Source: Peptostreptococcaceae bacterium (GTDB lineage Bacteria; Bacillota; Clostridia; Peptostreptococcales; BM714). Taken from it: a DNA stretch of 53,572 nucleotides. The position numbers and the translations under genes were made by a program. The DNA lies in contig JAENWJ010000008.1 of assembly GCA_016649995.1 (NCBI GenBank), positions 1 through 53,572 on the forward strand, read 5' to 3'. The notes under the pieces were generated by a model, which made no database searches, was not told the origin of the DNA, and was given only the letters and a program-made list of their open reading frames with translations. This document shows positions 1 to 8,766 of this stretch, one piece after another (position 1 is the first letter of the stretch; each line of letters begins with the position of its first letter).

Positions 1-36
1 CCTTTCTGTTTGTAATGTTTGTTTGACACTTACATT

Positions 37-67
37 TTATCAAACTTGGGTGCATTTTTTATGTCAA
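37..67 (-). promoter_or_regulatory. Possible promoter for a gene left of the window
   Basis: Read on the minus strand, a perfect TTGACA (67 to 62) is followed after 17-19 bases by an AT-rich TTGATA/TGATAA stretch near 43-37. It points leftward out of the window, away from the aldolase gene, and no gene in the window would use it. The -10 match is weak, so this is a tentative call. The rest of 1-175 shows no gene and no convincing terminator for the aldolase gene. Confidence 0.25.
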
Positions 68-175
68 TATAGAAATTAAATGTACTATAAGTATTTAATT
101 TTCAAGGGTTTGAAGTTAATATTCGCCTGCGAAAGTTGAGTCAATTATTTATATTATAATCATTATATATTATTA

Positions 176-1105
176 CTAAGCTTTATTGCTACATCCAAGA
201 ACATCTTTAATTTTGCGGGATACCATCTCTTCGATGGCCGTTCTTCCTTGGCCTAAATACTTTCTGGGATCGAAAACATCCGGATTTTCAACGAATGATT
301 TTCGGATGGCGGCTGTCATGGCCAAACGAAGGTCGGTGTCAATATTTATTTTGCATACGCCAAGCTTGGACGCTTTCCTTAGCATTGGTTCCGGAACGCC
401 CATTGCGCCGGGTATGTTGCCACCGTAATCATTGCACATTTGAACGAATTCCGGAATTACAGTCGAGGAACCGTGAAGAACCAATGGATACCCTGGAAGC
501 AGATTGGTTATGGTTTCTAGACGCTCAAAATCGAGGTTTGGTTCGCCCTTGAATTTATAAGCCCCGTGGCTTGTTCCTATAGCTATAGCCAACGAATCGA
601 CCTTGGTTCTTTCTACGAAGTCAACAGCCTCGTCGGGGTCAGTGAATGTAGCGTTTTTGCTTAAAACTTTAATGCTGTCTTCTATGCCGGCAAGTTTTCC
701 GAGCTCGGCTTCAACAACAACGCCTTTGTCGTGCGCATACTCAACTACTCTTTTTGTAAGAATTATATTTTCCTCGAACGGATGTTTAGAGCCGTCAATC
801 ATTACGGAAGTGAATCCGTCATCGATGCATTGCTTGCAAATTTCGAAATCTTCGCCATGGTCAAGATGAAGCACGATGTTAAGGCCGGTGTCTTCGATGG
901 CTGCCTCAACCAATTTTTTGAGGTAAACCGGACGCGCGTATTTTCTTGCGCCAGCAGATACTTGAAGAATCAATGGTGCGTTTTCTTTTGCAGCTGCCTG
1001 TACGATTCCCTGGATGATTTCCATGTTATTAACATTAAAGGCTCCAACGGCATACTTTTCATCATATGCACGTTTGAACATTTCGGTGGATGTAACTAAA
1101 GGCAT
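176..1105 (-). CDS. fba: Class II fructose-bisphosphate aldolase
   Basis: Zn-dependent aldolase that reversibly splits fructose-1,6-bisphosphate into dihydroxyacetone phosphate and glyceraldehyde-3-phosphate in the cytoplasm. The 309-residue length is normal for the family. The metal/catalytic motif HLDHGEDFE lies at residues 80-88 (catalytic Asp82, zinc ligand His83), followed by the later HGSS and NIDTDLRLA phosphate/sodium-binding loops. The start is supported by AGGAGGGG just upstream on the minus strand (about 1112-1120), and a TATAAT-like -10 lies at 1154-1159 on that strand. It is transcribed alone, divergently from the methyltransferase gene and about 33 kb from the pgk-tpiA-eno cluster. 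A tagatose-bisphosphate aldolase is the main alternative, but the motif set fits Fba. Confidence 0.95.
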   Translation of the reverse strand: MPLVTSTEMFKRAYDEKYAVGAFNVNNMEIIQGIVQAAAKENAPLILQVSAGARKYARPVYLKKLVEAAIEDTGLNIVLHLDHGEDFEICKQCIDDGFTSVMIDGSKHPFEENIILTKRVVEYAHDKGVVVEAELGKLAGIEDSIKVLSKNATFTDPDEAVDFVERTKVDSLAIAIGTSHGAYKFKGEPNLDFERLETITNLLPGYPLVLHGSSTVIPEFVQMCNDYGGNIPGAMGVPEPMLRKASKLGVCKINIDTDLRLAMTAAIRKSFVENPDVFDPRKYLGQGRTAIEEMVSRKIKDVLGCSNKA

Positions 1106-1243
1106 GTTAGCCCCTCCTTTGTATGCAGTAGATATTTGTTTATTCCCAATATAATTATATACTTATAAATTGGATATATCTACATAGCAATAGCTATTTG
1201 TGATATATTGTAAAATAATAATATAGGAAGAAGAGGTTGCCAT

Positions 1244-2617
1244 ATGAATTTGCCGGATAAATTTCGAGTGAGAATAAAAAACGACCTAAAATCGGAATAT
1301 GAAGATTTCATAAAAACATATAATGAGGAACCGCTTCATGGAATACGGATCAATACTAAAAAAATTACCCGGGACGAATTTTTGAGAATATGTCCATTTG
1401 AACTAGAAACTATTCCATGGGATGATAACGGTTTCATATACGACGCTGAAAAGTGCAAACCTTCAAAGCATCCGCTCTACCATGCGGGACTGTATTACAT
1501 TCAGGAACCTTCTGCAATGGCTCCCGCAAATATTCTGAAACCAAAACCGGGGAATGTGGTCTTGGATCTTTGCGCTGCTCCGGGAGGCAAGTCTGTGCAA
1601 TTATCAGCAATGATGAAGGATAGTGGACTATTGGTATGCAATGATATAAATCCAAAGCGTGTACGAGCATTGATTAGAAATATGGAATGGTTTGGAATAA
1701 GGAATGTGATTATCTTAAATGAAGACCCCATAAAAATTGCCGGCAGATGGAAATCTGCTTTCGATTGCATCCTCGTCGATGCACCGTGTTCGGGAGAAGG
1801 AATGTTTCGGAGGGACTCTAAGGCGGTCGAAAGCTGGGGAAAATATGAAGGGGATATGTGCACAGATGTTCAAAGAGAAATAATATGTGCTGCTGGCCGT
1901 ATGCTTAAAAAAGACGGTAAAATGGCTTATTCGACATGCACATTCGGAAGAATCGAGAACGAAGAAATAGTATCGGAGTTTGTAAACAAAAGCGATGAAT
2001 TTGAAATGGGGACAATTCCGGCTACGTGGAACATATCGGATGAATTGACATGCGATGGAAATGCCGATGCTTCGGGATTTGGCAGAATATGGCCGCATAG
2101 ACACCGTGGAGAGGGCCATTTTATGGCTTCAATATATTGCCGGAAGAACGATGAGCCGAAAATGACAACACGGGAAAATGGCAAAGTGCCATGTGGTAAA
2201 AGTAGTATGGAAGCAGTAATGTCTTTTGTTGAGGAAAATATCACAGGATTTGAAGAAAGTATAGAGAGAATCGTTTTTTTTGAAAACAAGGTATATGTTC
2301 GCCCGGAAAAGAGCTTGAACCTTAGTGGGCTCAAATATGTGCGAAACGGATGGTACATAGGTGAAGTCAATAACGGAAGGTTCATTCCTTCGCAATCTTT
2401 GGCTATGGGGCTTGAAAAACGGCAGGTACTGAACACAATTGATTTGGATATGGAAAATCCTGATGTATTGAAATATCTAAAAGGTGAAACACTGGGCACA
2501 AAATGCTGCAAAGGATGGCATCTTGTCTGCGTCGAGGGATACCCCTTGGGATGGGGGAAAGGGCAAGGCGGTTCTCTAAAAAATATGTATAACAAGCATT
2601 GGAGAATGCAGGGATGA
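1244..2617 (+). CDS. RsmB/NOP-family (RsmF-like) rRNA cytosine-C5 methyltransferase
   Basis: S-adenosylmethionine-dependent RNA m5C methyltransferase of 457 residues, most likely acting on 16S rRNA. The SAM-binding loop LDLCAAPGGKS is near residues 108-118. The two catalytic cysteines of the NOL1/NOP2/Sun fold are visible in VDAPCSGEGMF (about 178-188) and AYSTCTF (about 228-234). A C-terminal extension (from about residue 310) matches the extra RNA-binding region of the RsmF/YebU branch rather than the shorter RsmB catalytic core, and no NusB-like N-terminal domain is present. The ATG follows GGAAGAAGAGG. The substrate position is inferred from family resemblance, not shown by the sequence. 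Confidence 0.88.
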   Translation: MNLPDKFRVRIKNDLKSEYEDFIKTYNEEPLHGIRINTKKITRDEFLRICPFELETIPWDDNGFIYDAEKCKPSKHPLYHAGLYYIQEPSAMAPANILKPKPGNVVLDLCAAPGGKSVQLSAMMKDSGLLVCNDINPKRVRALIRNMEWFGIRNVIILNEDPIKIAGRWKSAFDCILVDAPCSGEGMFRRDSKAVESWGKYEGDMCTDVQREIICAAGRMLKKDGKMAYSTCTFGRIENEEIVSEFVNKSDEFEMGTIPATWNISDELTCDGNADASGFGRIWPHRHRGEGHFMASIYCRKNDEPKMTTRENGKVPCGKSSMEAVMSFVEENITGFEESIERIVFFENKVYVRPEKSLNLSGLKYVRNGWYIGEVNNGRFIPSQSLAMGLEKRQVLNTIDLDMENPDVLKYLKGETLGTKCCKGWHLVCVEGYPLGWGKGQGGSLKNMYNKHWRMQG

Positions 2618-2630
2618 TTTCCATATAGAA

Positions 2631-2670
2631 AAACAGCATTCATGATATTCGTCATGAGTGCTGTTTTTTA
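2631..2670. terminator. Bidirectional intrinsic terminator
   Basis: Inverted repeat AAACAGCA...TGCTGTTT with an inner TCATGA/TCATGA stem and a TATTCG loop. It carries a T run on the plus strand and an A run on the left, so it can end both the methyltransferase transcript and the convergent MltG-like gene. Confidence 0.85.
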
Positions 2671-2713
2671 TTGTTTGTTGCCTAAAATTTAAATGTCCTT
2701 TAGATATATCCCT

Positions 2714-3226
2714 CTATTGTCCAGTTAGGATATTGATTATTTCATCCAAAGACTTGTCGGAGCCTATTTTGAACGAGCCGCTTTGCAGTTTAGCGCTCAT
2801 GCCGCGGGCTTCAATGCGATTGATGAAATCGGTAGTACTATTTATGATGCCGGCGTCCTTAATGATTCCGGCGATGCCTACACCTGTGCTGCCGGAAGGT
2901 ATTTTTACGGTTGTATAGATAACGGTTTGCTCGGGCTCAGGCTTGGGTTCTTCAATACTGGGTTCTTCAATACTGGGTTCTTCAATACTGGGTTCTTCAA
3001 TACTGGGTTCCTCAATACTGGGTTCCTCGACAGCCGGCTTTGTTTCTGATGGTTCTTGATCTATCTGTTGGAATGAAGAGCTTTCTTCATGACGATCCGG
3101 CACACTCGCGTTTCCGACAAAAGAACCTGCAAATTTCCATGAAATTACTGTTGCCATAATCGCTATTATAAAAAGCGCCAGCAAAATATCGCTTATATCG
3201 TACAAAATATCCTTTAATTTTTCCAT
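2714..3226 (-). CDS. Membrane-anchored MltG/YceG-like protein lacking the catalytic domain
   Basis: A 170-residue protein with three parts. Residues about 12-36 form one hydrophobic membrane segment near the N-terminus. Residues about 50-95 are a charged Glu/Pro linker built on the repeated unit EEPSI. Residues about 100-170 resemble the LysM-like subdomain of the endolytic transglycosylase MltG (IPSGS...IAGIIKDAGII...LQSGSFKIG...LDEIINIL). The catalytic glutamate-bearing YceG domain that normally follows is absent, so glycan cleavage is not expected. It may bind or position cell-wall glycan, which is inference. The gene stands alone between divergent and convergent neighbours. A truncated mltG is possible, but the clean domain end and intact frame argue for a real small protein. 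Confidence 0.75.
   Translation of the reverse strand: MEKLKDILYDISDILLALFIIAIMATVISWKFAGSFVGNASVPDRHEESSSFQQIDQEPSETKPAVEEPSIEEPSIEEPSIEEPSIEEPSIEEPKPEPEQTVIYTTVKIPSGSTGVGIAGIIKDAGIINSTTDFINRIEARGMSAKLQSGSFKIGSDKSLDEIINILTGQ
2951..3025 (-). repeat. Five tandem 15-bp repeats encoding EEPSI
   Basis: Four identical copies of TTCAATACTGGGTTC (plus-strand reading) and a fifth starting with C instead of T, joined without spacers. A partial degenerate unit precedes them at 2941-2950 and another follows at 3026. The unit is a multiple of three, so copy-number change alters linker length without breaking the frame. Confidence 0.95.
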
Positions 3227-3389
3227 GTTTATCTACCGCCTTTCCAAAATTAGAATAACATAGTTGGCTGTTCATATATATAGAGATTACTTATTTGTAA
3301 TAAAAATTTATCATAAAAGTATTTTATATGAAAAAAAAATATTATACAATAAGAATAGAAAGAACCTATTAAGAAGAGGATGTGTGCAA

Positions 3390-4307
3390 TTGAAGGATAT
3401 AATAGTACAGAAAAATGAGGCTGAGCAAAGGATAGATCGCTATTTGCTCAAAATTTACAAAAATACTACAAGAGGGAATATATACAAGCTGTTGAGAAAA
3501 AAGGTGATAAAATTAAATGGGAAAAAGGCATCTCCTGAGACTTTCATCAAAGAAAACGACATAATACAGATATATTTAAACGAAGAAATATTGGAAAAAT
3601 TTGTGATTAAAGAAAAGGAGACCGATGCCGTTTCATCGGGACTTGATGTAGTTTATGAGGATGATGAAATATTGGTTTTGAATAAACCAAGAGGACTTCT
3701 TACACATCCGGACAGCAAAGAATATGCTAACACATTGTCAAGCAAGGCGATTGCATACCTTGCAGACTGTTGCTCAAGAACATTTAGACCGGCACCTATA
3801 CAGAGGCTTGATAAGAACACAAGCGGTCTTGTACTTTTCGGAAAGACCTATGAGGCTGTGAAGAAGTATAATGAATTGATGAGACAGAGGGCTTTTAAGA
3901 AATTCTATCTTACAATAGTAGAAGGAGATGTGGACAGTTCGGGAGAGGTAATTGGATATTTAGAAAAAGACCGTGGCAAAAATCAGGTTAAACTAACTAG
4001 TGAAAAATGCAATTCAGATGCAAAAGAAATCCATACAAAATATATACCTTTAAAAAGGTTTGAAAAATATACTCTTATGGAAGTAGAGCTGCTTACAGGC
4101 AGGTCACACCAAATAAGAGTTTCAATGGCTTCGATAGGACATCCGGTAGTAGGTGATACCAAATACGGAGGAGCCAAGAAATACGGCATTTCCACGCAGC
4201 TCTTACATGCTTATAAAATGGTGGTTGAAGGGCAAACATTTGCATGTGAAAACAGAGAGCTTAACGATTTTATTAAGAAACTTGAAAACAAGAAAGGGAA
4301 AAAATAA
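3390..4307 (+). CDS. RluA/RluC-family 23S rRNA-type pseudouridine synthase
   Basis: Converts specific uridines in structured RNA, most likely 23S rRNA, to pseudouridine. An N-terminal S4 RNA-binding domain (about residues 10-65) is followed by the RluA catalytic fold with the signature RLDKNTSGLVLF, catalytic Asp at about 141, and the late motif GRSHQIRV. I place the start at TTG 3390, preceded by AAGAAGAGGATG, giving 305 residues. The longer frame from ATG 3264 would add 42 residues of AT-rich, non-family sequence. The stop codon is directly followed by the ATG of lepB, so the two are co-translated. The exact target uridines cannot be read from the sequence. Confidence 0.9.
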   Translation: MKDIIVQKNEAEQRIDRYLLKIYKNTTRGNIYKLLRKKVIKLNGKKASPETFIKENDIIQIYLNEEILEKFVIKEKETDAVSSGLDVVYEDDEILVLNKPRGLLTHPDSKEYANTLSSKAIAYLADCCSRTFRPAPIQRLDKNTSGLVLFGKTYEAVKKYNELMRQRAFKKFYLTIVEGDVDSSGEVIGYLEKDRGKNQVKLTSEKCNSDAKEIHTKYIPLKRFEKYTLMEVELLTGRSHQIRVSMASIGHPVVGDTKYGGAKKYGISTQLLHAYKMVVEGQTFACENRELNDFIKKLENKKGKK

Positions 4308-4829
4308 ATGACACATGAAATTATGGAATGGGTGAAGACGATCCTTTTGTCAATAGCAATAGCATTCCTGATAACGCTTTTTGTAAGGCCGACATTGGTA
4401 AAGGGGTATTCGATGTATCCAACCTTGGAACCGAACAATTATCTTGTAATAAATAAAATCCCATATACTTTGGAAGAACCGTCGAGGGGGGATATTGTGG
4501 TTTTCAAGTCCCATTTGCTAACCGAAGATGGAAAGGAAAAGGATCTTATAAAAAGGGTTATAGCAGTTCCGGGAGACCATTTGGTGATTGAAAGCGGAAG
4601 GGTATATGTGAACGATGTAGAAATTGATGAACCGTATATAAACGGGAGTTTTACTAGAGGAGATTTGAATTTAACGATTCCATGCGAAAAGATTTTTGTA
4701 ATGGGAGACAATCGTGAAAAAAGTATGGATAGCAGGGATTCTCGTGTGGGTCCGGTAAATCTGGAAATGATTAGGGGTAAGGTAATAGTAAGACTTTTCC
4801 CATTTGATGAAATAGGTAGTGTTGATTAA
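4308..4829 (+). CDS. lepB: Signal peptidase I
   Basis: Membrane-anchored serine protease that removes signal peptides from secreted proteins on the outer face of the cytoplasmic membrane. The 173-residue length is that of Gram-positive S26A enzymes. One N-terminal membrane segment (about 9-27) precedes the catalytic Ser35 in GYSMYPTL and the catalytic Lys82 in KRVIAVPGD. The conserved box MGDNREKSMDSRDSR follows near residues 131-145. It starts directly at the stop of the pseudouridine synthase gene and is followed closely by the nucleoside kinase gene, so the three form one operon. Confidence 0.95.
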   Translation: MTHEIMEWVKTILLSIAIAFLITLFVRPTLVKGYSMYPTLEPNNYLVINKIPYTLEEPSRGDIVVFKSHLLTEDGKEKDLIKRVIAVPGDHLVIESGRVYVNDVEIDEPYINGSFTRGDLNLTIPCEKIFVMGDNREKSMDSRDSRVGPVNLEMIRGKVIVRLFPFDEIGSVD

Positions 4830-4842
4830 GGGGGGTTCTTGC

Positions 4843-6489
4843 ATGAAGATGGTAAAGGTGAATTTCAAAGATGCAGAATATGAATTTGAAGAGGGAATCA
4901 GATTAGTGGAAATGATTCCGCGACTGGGTTCGTTTGAGTATAAACCGCTTGCTGCAAGAGTGAATAACCATTTCAGAGACCTCAATTATCAGATTAATAA
5001 AGATGCAAAAATAGAATTTTCGGATCTTCGAGATTCGGATGGACAAAAGGTTTATCAAAGAAGCCTTAGCTTTGTGTTTATAAGGGCGGCGAGAGAAATA
5101 GTTGAAGACGCAAAGGTTTATATTGAACATTCTCTTGGCAAAGGGATATACTGCGAAATCAAAACAAAAGAGATAATCGATCAACTCATGGTTGAAAAAA
5201 TTAAAAACCGAATGCTGAAAATAATTAAAGAAAAAGAGCTGTTGACTCTTTCGGTTCTTACGAAAAACGAGGCTATAAATTTATTTGAAAAAATCGGTAT
5301 GAATGATAAGAAAGAGCTTTTAGAATACTCTACGGAAAACAAAGTAGGTGTTTATAGATGCGGTTGGCTTTTGGATTACTTTTATGGGTACATGGTTCCG
5401 AATACGAGTTACCTAAATATTTTTGATATATTCTTACATGGAAGAGGACTTGTTATTCAATTGCCTGATAGAGAGAATCCTTCAATCATTACGGCCTTTG
5501 GAGACCATAAAAAACTATCTGCAATTTTTGACGAAACAGAATCATGGGGAGATATACTTAATATTGCCAATGTTGCAAACCTTAATCGCATTGTTAAAAA
5601 CGGTAATAGCGGTGAAATTATTCACATTTCAGAAGCCCTGCATGAAAAGAAGATAGCGAATATAGCGGACATGATAAATGAACGTAATGCCCGCGTAATA
5701 ATGATAGCGGGGCCGTCTTCCTCTGGCAAGACAACCTTTGCCGAAAGACTTTTTATTCAGCTGAGAGTTCTCGGGTTGAAACCGCTTACGCTTTCAACTG
5801 ACAACTACTTTGTTGACCGTGAAAAAACTCCAAAGAAACCCGATGGCTCATATGATTTTGAATCACTTGATTCGTTGGACATTAGAGGATTCAATGGAGA
5901 CTTGAAAAAATTAATTGACGGAGATTCGGTTATATTGCCTATTTTTGATTTTATAAAAGGGAACCGAAAATATTCCATTGAAGGGCTGCAAATCAATAAA
6001 GACCAGCCTATAATAGTGGAGGGAATTCATGGTTTGAACAATTTGCTGTTGCCTGAAATATCAAGAGACAAAGTTTTTAAAATATATATAAGTGCACTCA
6101 CACAGCTAAATATTGACAACCACAACAGAGTACGGACGTCTGATGCAAGACTTATCAGAAGGATAGTCCGTGACAGCAGGTACAGAGGACATGATGCAAT
6201 AAAGACAATTGCCATGTGGAAGAATGTTAGGGATGGGGAGGAACATAATATTTTCCCATTTCAGGAAGAAGCCGATGTAATGTTCAATTCTGCGCTAGTG
6301 TATGAATTGGCTGTATTAAAGAAACATGTCGAACCGCTTTTAATGGCTATTGATGATACGAAAAGGGAGTATGCAGAAGCAAGGGGATTGCTCAAGCTGT
6401 TAAGCAATTTCTTGCCAATAGATAACGAATGCCATATTTTGAAGAATTCGATTTTAAGAGAATTTATCGGGGGAAGCTGCCACATCTGA
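4843..6489 (+). CDS. Nucleoside kinase fused to TGS/ThrRS-like N-terminal domains
   Basis: A 548-residue cytoplasmic protein. The C-terminal half is a P-loop uridine kinase/phosphoribulokinase-type domain with Walker A GPSSSGKTT at about 290-298 and the STDNYF substrate loop. The N-terminal half resembles the TGS domain and the second additional (editing-like) domain of threonyl-tRNA synthetase. This fusion is a known, poorly characterised clostridial and Thermotoga-type nucleoside kinase architecture. The chosen ATG at 4843 follows AAGGGGGG at a good distance; an upstream in-frame ATG at 4819 overlaps lepB. Phosphorylation of a nucleoside by ATP is expected; the true substrate is unknown. 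The downstream SpoIIE-type gene starts 21 bases after the stop. Confidence 0.88.
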   Translation: MKMVKVNFKDAEYEFEEGIRLVEMIPRLGSFEYKPLAARVNNHFRDLNYQINKDAKIEFSDLRDSDGQKVYQRSLSFVFIRAAREIVEDAKVYIEHSLGKGIYCEIKTKEIIDQLMVEKIKNRMLKIIKEKELLTLSVLTKNEAINLFEKIGMNDKKELLEYSTENKVGVYRCGWLLDYFYGYMVPNTSYLNIFDIFLHGRGLVIQLPDRENPSIITAFGDHKKLSAIFDETESWGDILNIANVANLNRIVKNGNSGEIIHISEALHEKKIANIADMINERNARVIMIAGPSSSGKTTFAERLFIQLRVLGLKPLTLSTDNYFVDREKTPKKPDGSYDFESLDSLDIRGFNGDLKKLIDGDSVILPIFDFIKGNRKYSIEGLQINKDQPIIVEGIHGLNNLLLPEISRDKVFKIYISALTQLNIDNHNRVRTSDARLIRRIVRDSRYRGHDAIKTIAMWKNVRDGEEHNIFPFQEEADVMFNSALVYELAVLKKHVEPLLMAIDDTKREYAEARGLLKLLSNFLPIDNECHILKNSILREFIGGSCHI

Positions 6490-6510
6490 TGAATAGGAGG
6501 AGATTGATTT

Positions 6511-8163
6511 ATGGATAAAAGCGGCGCTAAGGACTTGAAATTTGAAAATCGCATGATTATTGCTTATGTTGTTTTATTAGCCATTTTAATTGGTTCTTAT
6601 AAGTTTTTAGTTATGAGAATCAATATGGATGAAAATATATTTGGACAAATGAACCAAAACAACATATTGACATGGTATCTTATTTTGGAGTTTTTGGGTA
6701 TAGCCATAACATTAATGATTTCTGCAAATTGTTACTATTCTTTATTGCAGATGAAGAGAATCAGGCTGGTTTATATTTATGCTGGTTTCATATTCCTGGC
6801 GATTATGGATTGCTTTTATGCAATTTCATATGCAGGGACTGCAGTCATATTTAAAAATGTATCTCCACACACCACTGTCACATATTGGATAGTTGGCAAA
6901 TTTGTTTTCTCATTGCTTTTGACAATATCTTCATTTCTGCCTTTAGAAAGGAAGTATTCGGGAAGGATTAATATAATCAATAGTATACTGACGGTTTTTA
7001 TTGGTGCAGTATTTATTTTGATTTATTCAGGAACAATGCTTGTAGACACGAGATCCAAATCTGTATTTGCTGGAGTATTGATTATTACCTTGCAGATGAT
7101 TGGAGCCTTTAACTTCACAAAAACGGGAATGAGAATGAAGAATTGGGTTTTCATAATAGCTGCGTTTGGAATAATGATGTTTTCATTTAATGAAGTTATA
7201 TTTGTAATTAGGGGCCAAAACTATGGATTAATGAGCATATACACTAATGCGATAAAAATTATTGCTTTGATTTTCATATTCAAAGCGTTGTTCAGTTACA
7301 ATATAAATTTGCCATGGATACAAATGCGGGAAGCCCAGGAAAGGATGAAGAGGTATGCTTTGGACCTGGAAAATGCAATTGACAAGAAGACGCAAAAGAA
7401 AAATGAAGCGAACAAACACATAATGAATGAAATTAGATATGCAAAGGAAATACAGCAGTCGTTGCTTCCCAAAAGCAATCTGCTGATTAGGGATACAAGG
7501 TTCGTATCGAGATATATGCCTTGCGAGAACCTTAGCGGAGATTACTTCGATATCTTTAAAGTAGACGAAGAAAATATTGGGATGTATATATTGGATGTTT
7601 CAGGACATGGAGTATCGGCGGCTTTGATGACGATGTTTTGTATAAATACGGTCAAATCGACTGAAAGGCTTATCAATAGGTATAGAGGGCTGAAGCCTCA
7701 CAGAAATCTTGCGCATTTTTATGAGGCCTTTAATAAAATGAATTTTCCGCCGGCTATGCATATGGTAATATTTTTTGCTTCTTATAATTTTAACAGCAAG
7801 ATTCTGACATATAGCTCCGGGGGCATGAATTGTTATCCGATATTGATAAAAGATGATGGAGGCCACGTATTTCTTGATAAGAGCAAAGGATTTCCAATTT
7901 GTAAATGCAGCGATTTTTATATACCTGAGTATTATAGCAGCAGAATAGATCTGCGAAAGGGAGATAGAGTCATTTTTTATACTGACGGTTTGATAGACAA
8001 ACAAAAGAATTGTGTTTTTGGCCAGACAGATTTGATTGATATATTAGAATCGAATAGGCATAAGGATATTGAGACGATTGACCGTTACATAGCTGAACGA
8101 ATGGAAGACAATGGCGGGAAAATAGAAGATGATATAACCTATTTTATTATGGAAATCATTTAA
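6511..8163 (+). CDS. Membrane-bound SpoIIE-family PP2C serine phosphatase
   Basis: A 550-residue protein. About eight hydrophobic segments fill residues 10-265, resembling a MASE3-type membrane sensor. A charged coiled-coil-like linker (about 268-310) leads to a SpoIIE/RsbU phosphatase domain. The phosphatase motifs SLLPK, LSGDYFDIF, DVSGHG and FYTDGLID supply the metal-binding aspartates. Such proteins dephosphorylate anti-anti-sigma factors or similar partners in response to a signal sensed in the membrane. No anti-sigma, anti-anti-sigma or sigma-B-type gene lies next to it, so the target is unknown. The start has GGAGGAG upstream. The following winged-helix gene begins 17 bases downstream. 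Confidence 0.87.
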   Translation: MDKSGAKDLKFENRMIIAYVVLLAILIGSYKFLVMRINMDENIFGQMNQNNILTWYLILEFLGIAITLMISANCYYSLLQMKRIRLVYIYAGFIFLAIMDCFYAISYAGTAVIFKNVSPHTTVTYWIVGKFVFSLLLTISSFLPLERKYSGRINIINSILTVFIGAVFILIYSGTMLVDTRSKSVFAGVLIITLQMIGAFNFTKTGMRMKNWVFIIAAFGIMMFSFNEVIFVIRGQNYGLMSIYTNAIKIIALIFIFKALFSYNINLPWIQMREAQERMKRYALDLENAIDKKTQKKNEANKHIMNEIRYAKEIQQSLLPKSNLLIRDTRFVSRYMPCENLSGDYFDIFKVDEENIGMYILDVSGHGVSAALMTMFCINTVKSTERLINRYRGLKPHRNLAHFYEAFNKMNFPPAMHMVIFFASYNFNSKILTYSSGGMNCYPILIKDDGGHVFLDKSKGFPICKCSDFYIPEYYSSRIDLRKGDRVIFYTDGLIDKQKNCVFGQTDLIDILESNRHKDIETIDRYIAERMEDNGGKIEDDITYFIMEII

Positions 8164-8179
8164 AAGGAGACTGTCAATC

Positions 8180-8737
8180 ATGAAAGAAGTCATGATACTG
8201 AATGAACTTGAACAAATAAAGACTATATCAAATAAATACAGAATAGAAGTTATTGAATCATTCGGGGGAAAACAGGCTACAGCGAAGACAATTTCCGATT
8301 GCATGGGAGAACCTCATGCAAAAGTAAATTATCATATTAAGGAACTGCTAAATGTTGGAGTACTTGAATTGGTAGAGGAAAAAGTTAGACTTGGAATAGT
8401 TGAAAAGTTTTATAGACCTTCAGCAAAGGTTTTTATAATCGATAAGAGTTTTCTAATAAAGGATGGAGAATCCATAGACGGATTTTTATGTGGGAAACAT
8501 ATATGTGCATTTGATGGCATTTCAAAAGATTTCTATAATGCGATTGAAAAGAGCGGATTTATTAATAATGAGGAAAGTCTTATACATAAAAGAGAGTGCT
8601 ATTTAACAGAGGAAGAAGTTGATTTGTTGCAGGGGCGTTTAGAAGCATCCATAGAAGAATTTGTAAATGGGAGAAAAGATCGAGGTTATTGTGAATTAAA
8701 GCACTACTCAGTCTCAACACTTGTAGTTCCAAAATGA
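8180..8737 (+). CDS. ArsR-like winged-helix transcriptional regulator
   Basis: A 185-residue protein. Residues about 8-75 form a winged helix of the HTH_20/ArsR type (EQIKTISNKYRIEVIESF...HAKVNYHIKELLNVGVLELVEE). The C-terminal 110 residues carry no motif I recognise; they could bind a ligand or make a dimer interface. The start has AAAGGAGA upstream. It lies in the same direction between the SpoIIE-type phosphatase (17-base gap) and the QueG-like gene (29-base gap), consistent with one transcript. What it senses and which promoter it controls cannot be read here. Confidence 0.8.
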   Translation: MKEVMILNELEQIKTISNKYRIEVIESFGGKQATAKTISDCMGEPHAKVNYHIKELLNVGVLELVEEKVRLGIVEKFYRPSAKVFIIDKSFLIKDGESIDGFLCGKHICAFDGISKDFYNAIEKSGFINNEESLIHKRECYLTEEEVDLLQGRLEASIEEFVNGRKDRGYCELKHYSVSTLVVPK

Positions 8738-8766
8738 TGGCTTGCAGAATATCCAAGGAGATTTTT

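Noticed and set aside
1927-2655. A 242-codon minus-strand open frame over the 3' half of the methyltransferase gene
   Set aside because: The plus-strand gene carries clear catalytic motifs; the minus frame has no family features and crosses the terminator hairpin.
2951-3025. CRISPR-like tandem repeat
   Set aside because: Repeats are 15 bp, contiguous and without spacers, and they code EEPSI in frame; this is a coding minisatellite.
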